A model generated the notes under the pieces. The model worked only from the letters and a program-made list of their open reading frames with translations, searched no databases and was not told where the DNA came from. 64,000 nt of DNA from Cantharellus purpuraceus. Lineage: Eukaryota; Basidiomycota; Agaricomycetes; Cantharellales; Hydnaceae. The stretch covers positions 310,001 to 374,000 of the forward strand of contig JALBUN010000004.1 in the NCBI GenBank assembly GCA_025174535.1, read 5' to 3'. Shown in pieces: positions 53,672 to 64,000 of the stretch (the first letter of the stretch is position 1; the number at the start of each line of letters is the position of its first letter). Both the position numbers and the translations under genes were made by a program.

Positions 53672-54290
53672 GGCCACGGGGCTGACGCTGGACGTTAGAG
53701 TTAAACAACGATAAATGTGTAGTTGAAGCGCTTATCAGGCATGAAGGTGAGTGGCAGTACTATATACATCACGTGCACATCATTTTGTCACAGTGACGCG
53801 TGGTGGCACTCAACTATCCAACCAGCTTGCAGTAAGATTCTTACATTGCCTACTGGGGCAGTTCAAATTTGTGCGAGACAGGGAGCCATACTAATGAACC
53901 CTTTGACTACAATTTGTCATAGTTGAACCGGTGATAATTGCACACCGGCCATGTGACATCCATTTCTTCTACCTGAACCTGGCATCATATTATAATGGCC
54001 GACCACTCTACAGTCTCGTAGCACAAAGATATAATCAAATAGGTACGATAATCATTGAGCATGTCTTAGCAGCTGCAAGAGATAGTGTAAGAAATGCAAA
54101 CAACTGGATCTATATCATTATGATAGGAGCATTTATGTATTCGATGCTATGTCAGCTGCTGATTCCTGTGCATGTGAGGATCCCATCCGAGCGTAGTGGC
54201 AATGCTTGAAATTTGAAATGCGTGCCCGCAGTATGGGATTGTGCACGACCTAGTGCTAATACAATACTTGAAATAAAACACTGCAAACCG
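53672..54290 (+). other. Intergenic, no gene seen
   Basis: Promoter side of the Nudix gene and 3' flank of copy 4. No coding signal. Confidence 0.5.
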
Positions 54291-55127
54291 TTAGCCCAAT
54301 AGCCGCCTGAACAATCCCTTTTTACACGAGGAACCCTGGCCAGGGGACAGAGCCTCACTCCCTTCACGAACAAACTCTATCTTGACTCTTCCGCATTCTG
54401 CTTCGACGCGCAGGTGATCTCCCGACCATGACTCATCATCTTCATAGCCTGGCGATACATTATCACCGATGAAAAATCGCCCCTCTTTATTTTGCTCAGA
54501 GATTGTCGCGAGACGCGCCTGTATGGCAGAGCTGAACGTGAGCTTGCCATATCTGAGCCATGTAGAGACGGGGCCGACAAAAGTGGAAGGGAGGCGAACT
54601 ACGACGGCGCCGTACTTGGAAGTCGCTTTAAGACGAAAGCGGTTCATCCCCTTGTTATGCTAGGATGGTGGACAATGAGAGTTAGAATGCGGCACAATGA
54701 GGAGTGGTATTTAATTGTGGCTCACCACCGCAACTGTGGCGCTACCGTGTCGCGAGCTTACCTCGAGCCTCGCGGGGCCTTTGACATCGCCACCGCGGAC
54801 GAGCTCAACGATAACATCGACAGAGCCGTAATTCGACTCAACGCGCATATTCAATGGCTTCCCATCATCGCCATCAGAGATAACAGCACCAGGAGGTGCT
54901 GTCATAGAGGGGTCAATGGTGTAACCACCTTTGACAGCCTGGTGGTCACGGACGATCGTTAGAAAATTAGTGGGGGGCGAGAGCGGAGGTGTGGGTGTCT
55001 GGAATGAAGACGAGGAAGATGGGAAGGGTGTATGATCGGGTGGCGGAGCCTCTGGTGCCGTGTATTCTGAATCAGTGTAGGCAGGGGGAAGTTGAACCCC
55101 TTCTTCTAGCTTTTCAATGGCGACCAT
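54291..55127 (-). CDS. DUF7330-like family protein, copy 4 (inverted)
   Basis: Exons 55127-54726 and 54659-54291 give 256 aa. It begins MVAIEKLEEGVQLPPAYTD, unlike the other copies, but then has PTNFLTIVRDHQAVKGGYTIDPS, YGSVDVIVELVRGG, ATVAV, NRFRLKATSKYGAVVVRLP, RFFIGDNVSPGYED and KGLFRRLLG. It is the most diverged copy and lies on the opposite strand about 2 kb away, across the Nudix gene. It may be the oldest family member, with the plus-strand trio formed by later tandem duplication. Confidence 0.75.
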
Positions 55128-56536
55128 GTCGATTGTTTAGAGTTCTAGGGGAATTGGAGAAGTAGACCTCACGTATGAAAGGTCTGGCGCCTTATCTCTT
55201 CGGCATCTTTGAGCAGAGCTGTGCCAAGATGCTGCCCACGTGACTTCAGCACTGCAGCTGCGGCCCTGCGCACACCGCTGTGTCAAGCTGTTATGTTCAT
55301 CCTTGGGGCTCTAGCCCGAAGATCGCGAACAAAAGGCGCATCTGATGCAGCCTGCACACGCGAAACAGGCAAACTCGCCTAGAGTCGTGGCAACATGGCT
55401 AGAAAAAGAAACGCCTTGACCGTATATTTTGCCAGTTTGAGCGCCGCCTGGTTGATGCTGTGCTGCTGCTGCCTGTACGATGAGCCATACGTGGATCAGC
55501 ATCTTAGGTCATGGAGATTCGGTCGGTACTGTATGTGTCTGATATTCCCGAGTAGGTCATATATTAGGGGGCCGGCGGCGTCTTTATTGCAACACAGCAT
55601 CCTCTTTGCCTGGTCTCCAAATTGACGCATAAGGCACGTACATTTGCAAATTGGGGTTCCATCCGCTCACTACATTCTGGGAAATATGCGGTTGCGAAAT
55701 TCTAGCCAACGTACCTTGCAAAGGCAAGCTTACTTCTGCACTCTTCTTTTCCAATTTCACGCCATTCCCTTGCACTCTCCTCATCAATACACATACACCA
55801 GTATCTCAAATCCATGAAATTCAGCATACAGTGCCATGCGGCATCTGAGACAATCATCAAGTCTCGGATAATTCTCTCGAAGGTCAAGATTCTGGTTATG
55901 GATTTCCATGCTAACATTCTCTACGATGCTCCTCGATCCCCCTGCTCATGATGTATAACCATCAACCATCTTGATGATCAATTAGTTTTGTTACCTCGCA
56001 GAACTTTCACACACTCAACGAGCAACCTCCAGGCACATCGCATGTATCATCGGCAACTGCAGATGCAAGAATAACATTGATCTTAACGCATCAAGTGAGT
56101 AGACATCTGCTTTGAAAGGTACGCCTAGGTCACACATCCATGTATTACTCTACTTTTCCTTCGCCTTTCCGACACGCTTGGCGGGCGTAACGAGGGACCT
56201 TCAAGTTGTTGTGAGATGCCACAGCATTTGTCTGATCATTGATCGTTCTCCATGCAAGAAGGTCAGATTTATGCAGAGCGACAGATACCTCAGTTCGTTC
56301 CCAAGCACCGGCTCCGAAGTGAGACACGTCTCTTAGTATTTGATTTAGCAATGATATAACTATCATATTTCGACTAATTCCTCACGCCATTCCCATATCT
56401 ATGCGTCATAGCGACAGTACTTCTTTCATTGTTCTCTTATCCTCCTCAGTCTATCGGCAGTCTGGCAATAACATTGTCAGGTCAATTCATTTCACGACTC
56501 GTCAGCTGCTCCAGTGGAGTTTCCGTGACGCTGCTC
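55128..56536 (+). other. Intergenic, no gene seen
   Basis: About 1.4 kb with short ORFs that show no motif. It includes the promoters of copy 4 (minus) and of the 7-TM gene (plus). Confidence 0.5.
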
Positions 56537-58697
56537 ATGTTTGGGTCTCATGTCGGTATCGTCTTACTCGTTATCTCTATTGCAGAATGTTGTAAGCAGA
56601 TAGCCTCACCATTTGTGTTAAAGTAAGGTTATATTGATCCATCTTTTATTCACAATGCTTAGCGAACCACTTTCCTCGCGTCAATTCGACGATACAAACC
56701 CCCACATCCAACGTATGCTACTTTCCTAGAATTCCTTGAGATTTACGAAAAGCCATGCATATAGTGCACAGCACTGCGAGAGGTTGTCGATAACGTCAAT
56801 GAAATATGCCATCCAAAAAATATGCAGTGTCAATGTTCTCACGAAGCACTGGCCCAACTTTCTTCAAACTACTACACTTCCTGTTCCAATGGCTATGAGT
56901 CAGATGCCCTCATGGCTGAAGGACAATACATGATAAATGGTGATCTCACTGTCGACGTTGGGTATATTTGAATTTAACTTTGGTGGTTAGCCCAGCGGGC
57001 ATTATGTCGACTCCATGGACTCACGTACGACACTGTGCAACTACCGCTCACAGACACTGCTAAGACTCTCCTGGATAAGATGTCTCATAAGGACAGAAGT
57101 GCGTGCTAGCATTGCAAGTTACAAGACAACCCTCACATTCAACTCTGCAGAGCTTAGACGTGAACAAACAGCATTCCTTGCTTTGCAAATTGTCGGCGGT
57201 CATATTGGACTCCCCATCCTTATTCTACACTCTATTATTTCGCGAACGACACACCGAGATCTGTCATTTCTGAATTTTTGTTTCACTTCGTCATTGTCTA
57301 GCGTCATTTTCTCTATAGGGTGAGTAATTCACTCAAAATTACCCATGTGTCACCTTTACTTGTGAATACCTGAAACGATTCATCATCGTCCCCGTGTATC
57401 TATATAGGTTATATGTCGGAAGAACTGCAAGCACATTGGAGTTTGGAGGGACACTCCCCGCGATTAAGACGGACACAATGTGCCTGGCTCAAGCTGCGCT
57501 CACCACATCAGTTCAGCATATGACCGCCGTTGCCATGCTTGGACTGATTATACAGGTGAAATTGTTACCTTTCTTTGAGACTGTGCACACCATTAGTAAC
57601 CACACATTTGTCTGTGCCTTTCGTGCAGCTGTGGCTGAACATACATGCTGCCACTTACGGACCTTATACTCCCCGGCAAACACGGTGGACAATGATCGCA
57701 GTGAGCGTCCAGTTCCTGATGGTCCAGATAGCACTTACGCCCATCTCACTGACATTGAAAAGCTGCTGGCCATACCCTACGTCTATTTTATTTCACTTTT
57801 TCTGTTTGCTTATCTAAAGGTGAATCATCTTGGCTACGTATTTGAGTGGCACGTCATACTTCAGCCGATAGAAATTTCGACCGAACAACTTGCAAATGTT
57901 TCCTAGGGCCCTGCCTGGCAGATTTTACTGTATGCTAGGTCGAACGAGCGATTCGTGAGTGTTTCTCTACTCTGTTCACACCTTGACCGTGAATCCAAAT
58001 TGTCACTGTAGCGTCTCTATTATGTATGGGGTCCTGCTTGTAATACAAGTTGTTACATTTATATTCGATGGTCAGGCTCTTATTTCTTCTTCACGCATGG
58101 TTTTTAACATCATGTTTACCTAGCGTATGTACTCAAAACACTCTATCTCCATTGGCGGGCTTTCCGCCATCGTCAACCTGATGTCAAAGGGCATGAATCT
58201 ATTTCGCTATCACTCGTTCTACGAGTCCTTGCATTTAGTGTATATCGCGTCTTGATTGCCGTGTAAGTCACCCTTCTCTTCCAATTCACATGAAGATAGT
58301 AACTATGACTTTATCGCCATCCGGATTAATGATCCTATCCGACCATCCGAACCTCCAGTGGCTATGGGGTAGTCCTGGTCAAGCACACTGGCGTCTTCGT
58401 GCCTTTTCATGGGGAGATGGCCTTTAATGCGACAGATGTTATCCCAGTCTGGGTTGATCTGCTACAAGCCACGAGTGGGTGCCTCCCTTACGATATACAT
58501 TCAATGCTTATACCGTTCATCACGCATTCCTAGTTCCACTCGTCGCATTCCTTGTCTTCAGCACGAACAAGGCACGATGCTTTTGTCGTCTGATTTGCTT
58601 CGTATCGGTGACGCTCACCTCTCTTACAGAAACTCTTGACCATGCCGCTGTTCTGGCGCAGGACATCTCGAAATATAGACAAGATGCACATTGCTAG
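56537..58697 (+). CDS. 7-TM receptor-like membrane protein (orphan mushroom family)
   Basis: Exons are approximate: the first is 56537 to about 56593 (MFGSHVGIVLLVISIAECC, then GTAAGC). Later exons lie about 57152-57320 (REQTAFLALQIVGGHIGLP, LSFLNFCFTSSLSS), 57408-57555 (TMCLAQAALTTSVQHM, AMLGLIIQ), 57631-57702 (LWLNIHAATYGPYTP) and 57766-57820 (LLAIPYVYFISLFLFAY). Further exons lie near 58020-58080, 58125-58262 (YLHWRAFRHRQPDVKG, SISLSLVLRVLAFSVYR) and 58500-58697 (HHAFLVPLVAFLVFST). The order of hydrophobic helices matches a large Agaricomycete orphan family with seven spans. The ligand is unknown. Several middle junctions are unresolved, so the gene might carry defects I cannot see. Confidence 0.6.
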
Positions 58698-59963
58698 TGA
58701 AGGCTGCTAGTGACAGCATCTAATGCTGTGCTGTTGTGGTCGTGGTCTTGTTGGAGTATCGGGGTGTCCAAGATCACTATGGGGCTGCGGAAATGTACTG
58801 ATTTCCTGTCTAATGGTTTCTTTCAGAGGCTGGCTGGTTGGCTGGTTGATTTTTACATGAAGGTCCGTCGCTCTATGTAATTCTCCGTCCTGTGGGAAAA
58901 CAAAATAGGAATGTATTCACTTAGCAATGAAGCCATTTTATCAACCACGCCCCTCAGGCGTGCCATGGCGCCGCAAGGTGGCGTCTGGAGACAAAGGCAA
59001 GACACTCATGCTGGGGATGACTTACCGCTGTATGGTCGGAAGTTTGGACTTTCGAACGAACTGTCCAAGGTTAAATAGGATTCAACGGTTGGAGAGGAAT
59101 GATGCCACTTGAGAACAATCACCTGAATGCGATCTATTCTCAGCGTCGAGAGAGAGAGAATATGGACATAGAGTTCCGTGATGCAAGAGCCGCTTGTTTC
59201 ACTCATGATCCGTTACGGATGCATTCAGCTTTTCAGGAAGACGGAATACATTGTGACATGTCGGGGCTCGGCGCATGATGGCAGGCAGGATGTCAGGTGA
59301 GATCATTCAAAGCTATACATCCGAAAGGTTCGTCCACAAGGTTTTCACATCCCTACTTACTTGTGTGGGTTTTTAAGCTCGATAGGTTTGGTTGAACGCT
59401 TCCCGGGGACACCGAGTTTCATTGATGACAACAGTGCCAAGCATCGTGAGTTGACGTAGATCAATGGCCCGGATCCAGGTACATTGCATGCCATGGAGCC
59501 ATTCAACGAATGACGTCTGCCAGTGCCGATGTTATCACTTGAAGATTGTAACTAGCATGTGAGAGAAAGTAGCCACATGACATACGGCGCCTGTACAGTG
59601 GATGATCAGCCTCGTTTTGGATTATTCGTTTATGACGAACGCGTTACACTCTCTTTTCGATGATCATGGCACCAGAAGCAACCAGTAGTATTTGTCCGAT
59701 TGCACAAGCGAGGTGGCTCTGAAATCTGAAACATCTACAGAGCAATTGAATTTCTGAACTAATGTCGATGCACTCCTATCCCAGGCACTGCCATTTCTGA
59801 CATTTGATCCTCTAGTGCTGGTTTTTTGAGTGCATTCACAACTCATAAATCACTCTAGCCCTGCGCCTCCAGGTCACTGGCTTCTTTAAAAGAGGGACTT
59901 CGGAGCTTTCTCAGACCTCTCCCTGGTTCTTTCTTTTCTGGAAGTCTGGCGAAGTTCAAGACA
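58698..59963 (+). other. Intergenic between the two 7-TM copies
   Basis: No gene is seen. A small GGCTGGCTGGTTGGCTGGTTG repeat-like stretch lies near 58830. Confidence 0.45.
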
Positions 59964-60451
59964 ATGCTGACAATGCTGACAAATAGATTGCATATTGATA
60001 TCGTCTTACTCTTGGCATCTACTGCAGCATGTTGTAAGTATATTCCATGGCCCTGTCGTGTCGTGCCAGCCTTTGTACTGATTCATCCTTGTTCCAAGAT
60101 TCTTCACCTATCAGCGCTAATTCATCCAGCCAGGTATCCACATTAGACGAACGCTGCTTTCCGTGTCCCCCCATAGGACCCATACAGCACCTGGTCGACC
60201 CTGGTGATAAAGATTTGCAATTTTATTGTTGCTCATTCGCCCATCAATACAGATGCACGCACTTGTGTCAACTCACAGAGCCAAAACGCTATCAGACCAC
60301 GTTCCTGGCTTTGCAAACAGTTGGCGGTCATATCGGACTCTTGCTCCTCATTCTGCACGCTCTTCTCTCGCAGACCACACGCCGAGATCCAACATTTATT
60401 AATCTTTGTCTCACATGGACATTTTCCAGTATTGTCTTCTCTATTGGATGA
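59964..60451 (+). pseudogene. Truncated paralogue of the 7-TM gene
   Basis: The first exon (MLTMLTNRLHIDIVLLLAS, then TAACC and GTAAGT) parallels that of the upstream gene, including the IVLL..CC-GTAAG context. The second homologous exon gives TTFLALQTVGGHIGLLLLIL, RRDPTFINLCLTWTFSSIVFSIG. At the point where the first copy has the donor GG/GTGAGTAA, this copy reads GG/ATGAGTAAG, so GT has become AT. No sequence like the later exons follows. It is a partial duplicate covering about two membrane helices. Confidence 0.6.
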
Positions 60452-61098
60452 GTAAGTTACACATCCCTTGGTTTCCTCAAGTCTCTAGTTATGCTGAAGT
60501 GTTTGAATCTTGACATGAGCCAGGCCAAAAATAGTCAAGTAAAGCTGCAAATTGTTGGCCTACTACGTCACTCCACCGCTATAGTCTTTGTGGATGCATT
60601 GGCAGTAAAATCTATCACATACCTGTAAATTAATATCGGAACTAAGGTTTCTAAGGTGACATGGTGGATCACTTACTTTCCTGAATGCAGTTTTATGGCG
60701 TGTAAGGAATTGATCGTGTACAGTACAATGTGCTTCTGCATAAGAAGACTTTGAGGGCAATGTACTTGTTATAAACCGTCGTGCTGGCCACGACGACTAC
60801 GACCAATGTGGGAAAGTAATACAATTGAGTGTATACTGCAGCCAGGAACTGGACTTGAACTATTATCTATTCACCGAAAACGCAAGTTAACACGCACCAA
60901 GTCACGGCATATGTGAAGTTCTCCATCTTTACCCTTGCAGTTGGCTTTCTTTATCTTTCGCCAGTTATCAGATAGAAGAAACGTTTAAGCTTTGATCAAA
61001 GAATCTGAAACATATATCCTTGCATTCTAGCATCGCTTTGGTAATTTTACATCTTGTAGTTACAAGAGCCATTGGGATCTGGTTGGATTGGGATATCG
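60452..61098 (+). other. Intergenic, no gene seen
   Basis: Spacer between the truncated 7-TM copy and the amidase. No feature recognised. Confidence 0.5.
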
Positions 61099-63132
61099 TT
61101 ACAGCTCCATGAGCCTATACCCTTGTCCATTGGCCTTGAGAAGCGTTTCCACAATCTTCATACCTTCCAGCACTTTCTCCTCTTCTAAACGCTGGCCGAC
61201 GATCTGTACGCCCACTGGTAATCCATGCATAGCGTGGACGTCATAGTTGCGGTATGCGACCTGGGCAACTAAGTTCAAGCGCTTGAGAGTTGACTTGAAC
61301 GACGCGGAAAGGTCGTCAAGTGCTGCAGCAACTTTGGTGACAGGCACCACTCCAGCGGTATAGTCGAGCTATATCAATAGCCATAAGAAATCAAAGAAAC
61401 ACTTGATGAGAATCAGGAGCTTACCAGATTGAACAAGAAAGTATATCCAACTGAACCAATGCTGTTTCTCATTCCCCCCAATGGAAAAGCGGGCATGGCA
61501 TTTGGAACTGTCAGCACGAAATCGACACCAGCTTGTTTCCATGCTTTGTGAAACTGTGCACGATATGCTTCGCGCTTTGCAACAAGTGCAAATTGTTCCG
61601 CTGTTGTCTTGCGCGACAATCCCGAAACAAGGCCAGCTGTGATAGGATCACGACGGATGTACCGCAGGTACCACACATACATCGTGCGGAAGATCCTAGG
61701 TAGTCGGATGATACGCATCACGATGTTGACGCCTGGGTCATTAGGCTCCCAGGCAAGAAAAGGGCGAGTAACGACCTCTCCTGAGTGAAGAAAAAGTATA
61801 ATGAGACGGCTGAGCAGTTATACCCTGAAATGTAAAGACCACGGACCGCCATCGGATAAAATGAGTTGTGACGCAATTTGAAGACCTTCATACGGACTCG
61901 GTGGTTTACTTATGGTCATATGATGAGCGTGGAACGCTGCACTGTGGCTGATGGTCGCTTACAATTCTTTGACATCATGACCATCTTTGCGGAGAGCATC
62001 CACCACAGTTCGAAGTGCACGTTCACAAGCGGGGGAAGGAGGAACGACACCTACCGTTAAAAGATGGTGAGTGCTCAGACAGACGACCTACTCAAATGAA
62101 AGATGAGCTCACCATCATCCCAAATCACGCCCCAAGTAGGTTTCTTATTAGATAAGTTAACCGTCCGCCAAGGCATAGGATGGCACTGTTACGATCGTGA
62201 AAAACAGCCCTCCATACCATACAAGAAACTGTTTACAGAATAATCATACTCCCAAGGTTTCATTGAAACAACTGCTTTCCAAAAGGTCTCTAAATCCTCA
62301 AGTGTTCTCGTCATAGGGGATGCAACCGGAGGCACTCCCTCCTGGCCTGGTATACTGCTAATGCCACCGGTTTTGGGAAATCTTCCTGTAGAAGATCTTA
62401 TGGTATATATCCCAGAGAAATGGGCGGGTATGCGTACGGAGCCTGCGACATCCGTGCCTATACCGATACGAGAACCACCAAACGCGAGCAGGGCCGCCTC
62501 ACCACCACTAGACCCCCCAGGGGTATGGGTGTGCACATGAGGGTTCTTCGTCACGCCAAAAACGGACGAATGAGATTCAAACGACAAAAGCGTAATGGGG
62601 CTTGTGGTTTTGACATACGGGACTGCTCCTGCGTCCCTTAGAAGTCTGACAATTGCCGACTCATTCTCATGAGGCTTTCCGGTCCAAGACGAGTACCCGA
62701 CGCAGGCGTCGTAGCCCTTGACGACGATGGTGTCCTTCATGGACACAGGAACTCCTGCAAGAGGTCCCGCTTTGTTGGCGGATCGGGCCCAGTCTTCAGC
62801 GTCGGCGATCATGACTTCGGCGAGGCAATTAGTGGCTTCATGAGCCTTTAGTGCTTTCTTTCCATAAGAATGGAGAATGTCAAGAGGGTCCCAAGTTCCA
62901 GAATGAACTTTTTGAACGAGTTCAGAAACAGGTGTGGCCAATACGGTGATGTCAGAGGCTGTCAGCGCCTGATGGTATAGAGAAGGAAGGGTGGATATCC
63001 TTTGTGCACGCTCGCGCTGTTTTCGATTGCTGCACACACATTAACGCAATTAGAACATCAGCCTTGGAAGGATTGAAGGAAAATGAATAATTCTACTAGC
63101 CTTGCTTTGCGGTATCCCAGGAAGAAAGCCAT
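61099..63132 (-). CDS. Amidase signature family enzyme (acetamidase/FAAH-like)
   Basis: The first exon starts at ATG 63132 (MAFFLGYRKA). The second begins near 63031 (NRKQRERAQRIS) and ends at PWEYDYS near 62243. Further exons give CHPMPWRTVNLS..WGVIWDDG, VVPPSPACERALRTVV, NIVMRIIRLPRIF..YTFLFNL (about 61721-61424) and PVTKVAAALDDL..YRLMEL (to 61099). The Ser-cisSer-Lys triad is complete: Lys in VSMKDT, cis-Ser in PGGSSGGE, nucleophile Ser in GTDVAGSVRIP. It hydrolyses carboxamides to acid and ammonia. The exon 1 junction fits phase only with a GC donor (AAG/GCTAGT). There is no targeting signal. Length is about 550-580 aa. Confidence 0.85.
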
Positions 63133-63608
63133 AATAGTCAGTACATGCAACAACTGCGCAATGGGGTATGATAACACCTCAGCGAGATTCCCACACTTAG
63201 TATATATTGAATAAGTACCTTGTGTAATAACTAATGCGGGTCAATACTGGTCTAATACAAGGGAAGTGACTACGTACCACCCCAGTGAGATTCCTTCACT
63301 GAGGTGTCGTGAAATTCTCTTTCGACTTATATCCCTTGCCAGCGACAGACCTGAACGCACGGACCCTCGTTCGGGCTTATGCAATGGCCGCATTCCCAAC
63401 GGTACAGATGAATCATGTTCTGATACAGCAGTCTCGAATTGCCGCCGGTGCCTTGAGGTCGCTCGGGTAAAAGAAAGTGTGTCACAGTCACAGTCGCAGT
63501 GACTAAGGACATACCTCCCACACGACTTCGACGACCTTCTTTGGCTCTACCCTTCTCCACCCTCGTTCTCCTCTGCGGCCTCGGTCACTGAGCTCTACAG
63601 GTAAAAAG
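63133..63608 (+). other. Divergent intergenic region
   Basis: Promoters of the amidase (minus) and the DUF7137-like gene (plus). An upstream exon with the signal peptide of the latter could lie here, since AG/GTAAAAAGATGG precedes the first ATG, but I could not identify it. Confidence 0.4.
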
Positions 63609-64000
63609 ATGGCCATATCATCTCTTCATACACCAGCTCCTCACGTCGTCCACCAATTCCGGCCACGCCAGCAACAAGGGGGAGGCGGCAACGGAGGCAG
63701 CACTAACTCCCAAGCCTCATCCAACTCGAATTCACAGTCTGGCTCGAACGCGAATTCGCAGTCCTCAGGATCACAGTCCGCGTCCAACTCACAGTCCGGA
63801 TCAAGCGCAGCTTCTAGTTCTAGTTCGTCTGCTATCAGTATCCCAATCACAGCACCGGCGGGTGGTGTACAATTCACGCAACCACCCCAAACGGCTGCAG
63901 CGTCATTCTATAAGATCGCACCGTCGCAACTAATCACATTCGGATGGAACCTCACGAGTCTCAGCATTACCCCCACGGCGCTGACAGTATCTGCATTCTG
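63609..64000 (+). CDS. DUF7137-like surface protein, N-terminal part, cut by window end
   Basis: An open frame runs from ATG 63609 (MAISSLHTPAPHVVHQF) to the window end with no stop. A Gln/Gly stretch and a long Asn/Ser/Gln-rich linker (SNSNSQSGSNANSQSSG) precede the domain: GGVQFTQPP, ASFYKIAPSQLITFGWNLT and LTVSAF. FYKIAP and ITFGWN are typical of fungal DUF7137 proteins, which usually carry a signal peptide and C-terminal membrane anchor; neither is visible here. The ATG may be internal to a longer gene. Family name is from memory. Confidence 0.65.
   Translation, partial: MAISSLHTPAPHVVHQFRPRQQQGGGGNGGSTNSQASSNSNSQSGSNANSQSSGSQSASNSQSGSSAASSSSSSAISIPITAPAGGVQFTQPPQTAAASFYKIAPSQLITFGWNLTSLSITPTALTVSAF

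Overview
The window looks like chromosomal DNA of a filamentous basidiomycete (Agaricomycetes-like). Host genes are intron-dense: cyclophilin has 7 introns and the IKS kinase has 10, mostly 49-70 nt, with several exons of 11-25 nt. Gene families include 7-TM receptor-like proteins, a tandem family with a DUF7330-like pattern, a barwin/expansin-like secreted protein and an amidase. The retroelements are Ty3/gypsy types, one of them a chromodomain element. Species cannot be named from sequence alone.

Layout. (1) 1-22928 is a nested LTR-retrotransposon block. Copy A contributes only its 3' part (integrase tail, extra 3' ORF, LTR 1877-3304). Next come an inverted LTR (3305-4637) and the truncated 5' LTR (4638-5651) of related element B. 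B carries gag, protease, an intron-like AT-rich segment, RT-RNase H-integrase, an extra ORF in the env position, and a 3' LTR of about 1427 bp. That 3' LTR was split by a third element, C (16189-22614, minus strand). C has 362-bp LTRs with no difference I could find and a 5-bp target duplication (GTTGG). It is a chromodomain element with Tf1-like self-priming geometry and its own small ORF downstream of integrase. (2) 22929-24094 holds two broken host genes at the edge of the block. (3) 24677-44530 is a gene-rich euchromatic stretch: a phosphotransferase with a histidine-rich insert, IKS-type kinase, GPI-anchored wall protein, cyclophilin, an oxidoreductase-like mitochondrial protein, a multi-pass membrane protein, TFIIA gamma, a small kinase-like protein and a possible RPA-interacting protein. 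A poorly coding gap of about 5 kb (26987-32143) lies within it. (4) 46625-55127 contains an expansin-like secreted protein and a local cluster of one gene family: three direct copies, one inverted copy and two decayed fragments, with a Nudix hydrolase in between. (5) 56537-64000 has a 7-TM receptor-like gene, a truncated paralogue, an amidase and the start of a DUF7137-like surface protein cut by the window edge.

How it fits together. The block records three successive insertions (A and B old, C recent). A and B share two features worth following. One is a protein of about 340 aa between integrase and the 3' LTR, conserved between divergent copies. The other is a pair of LTR promoters that share R/U5 but differ in upstream sites: a 12-bp-period array of TGACTC(A/C) in A, and GAAnnTTCnnGAA heat-shock-type elements in B. 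Most premature stops in A and B could be single C-to-T changes. C instead has two one-base deficits in homopolymer runs plus one stop codon.

Limits: everything was read by eye. Intron positions come from splice signals and reading-frame continuity, and family names come from remembered motifs, not searches.
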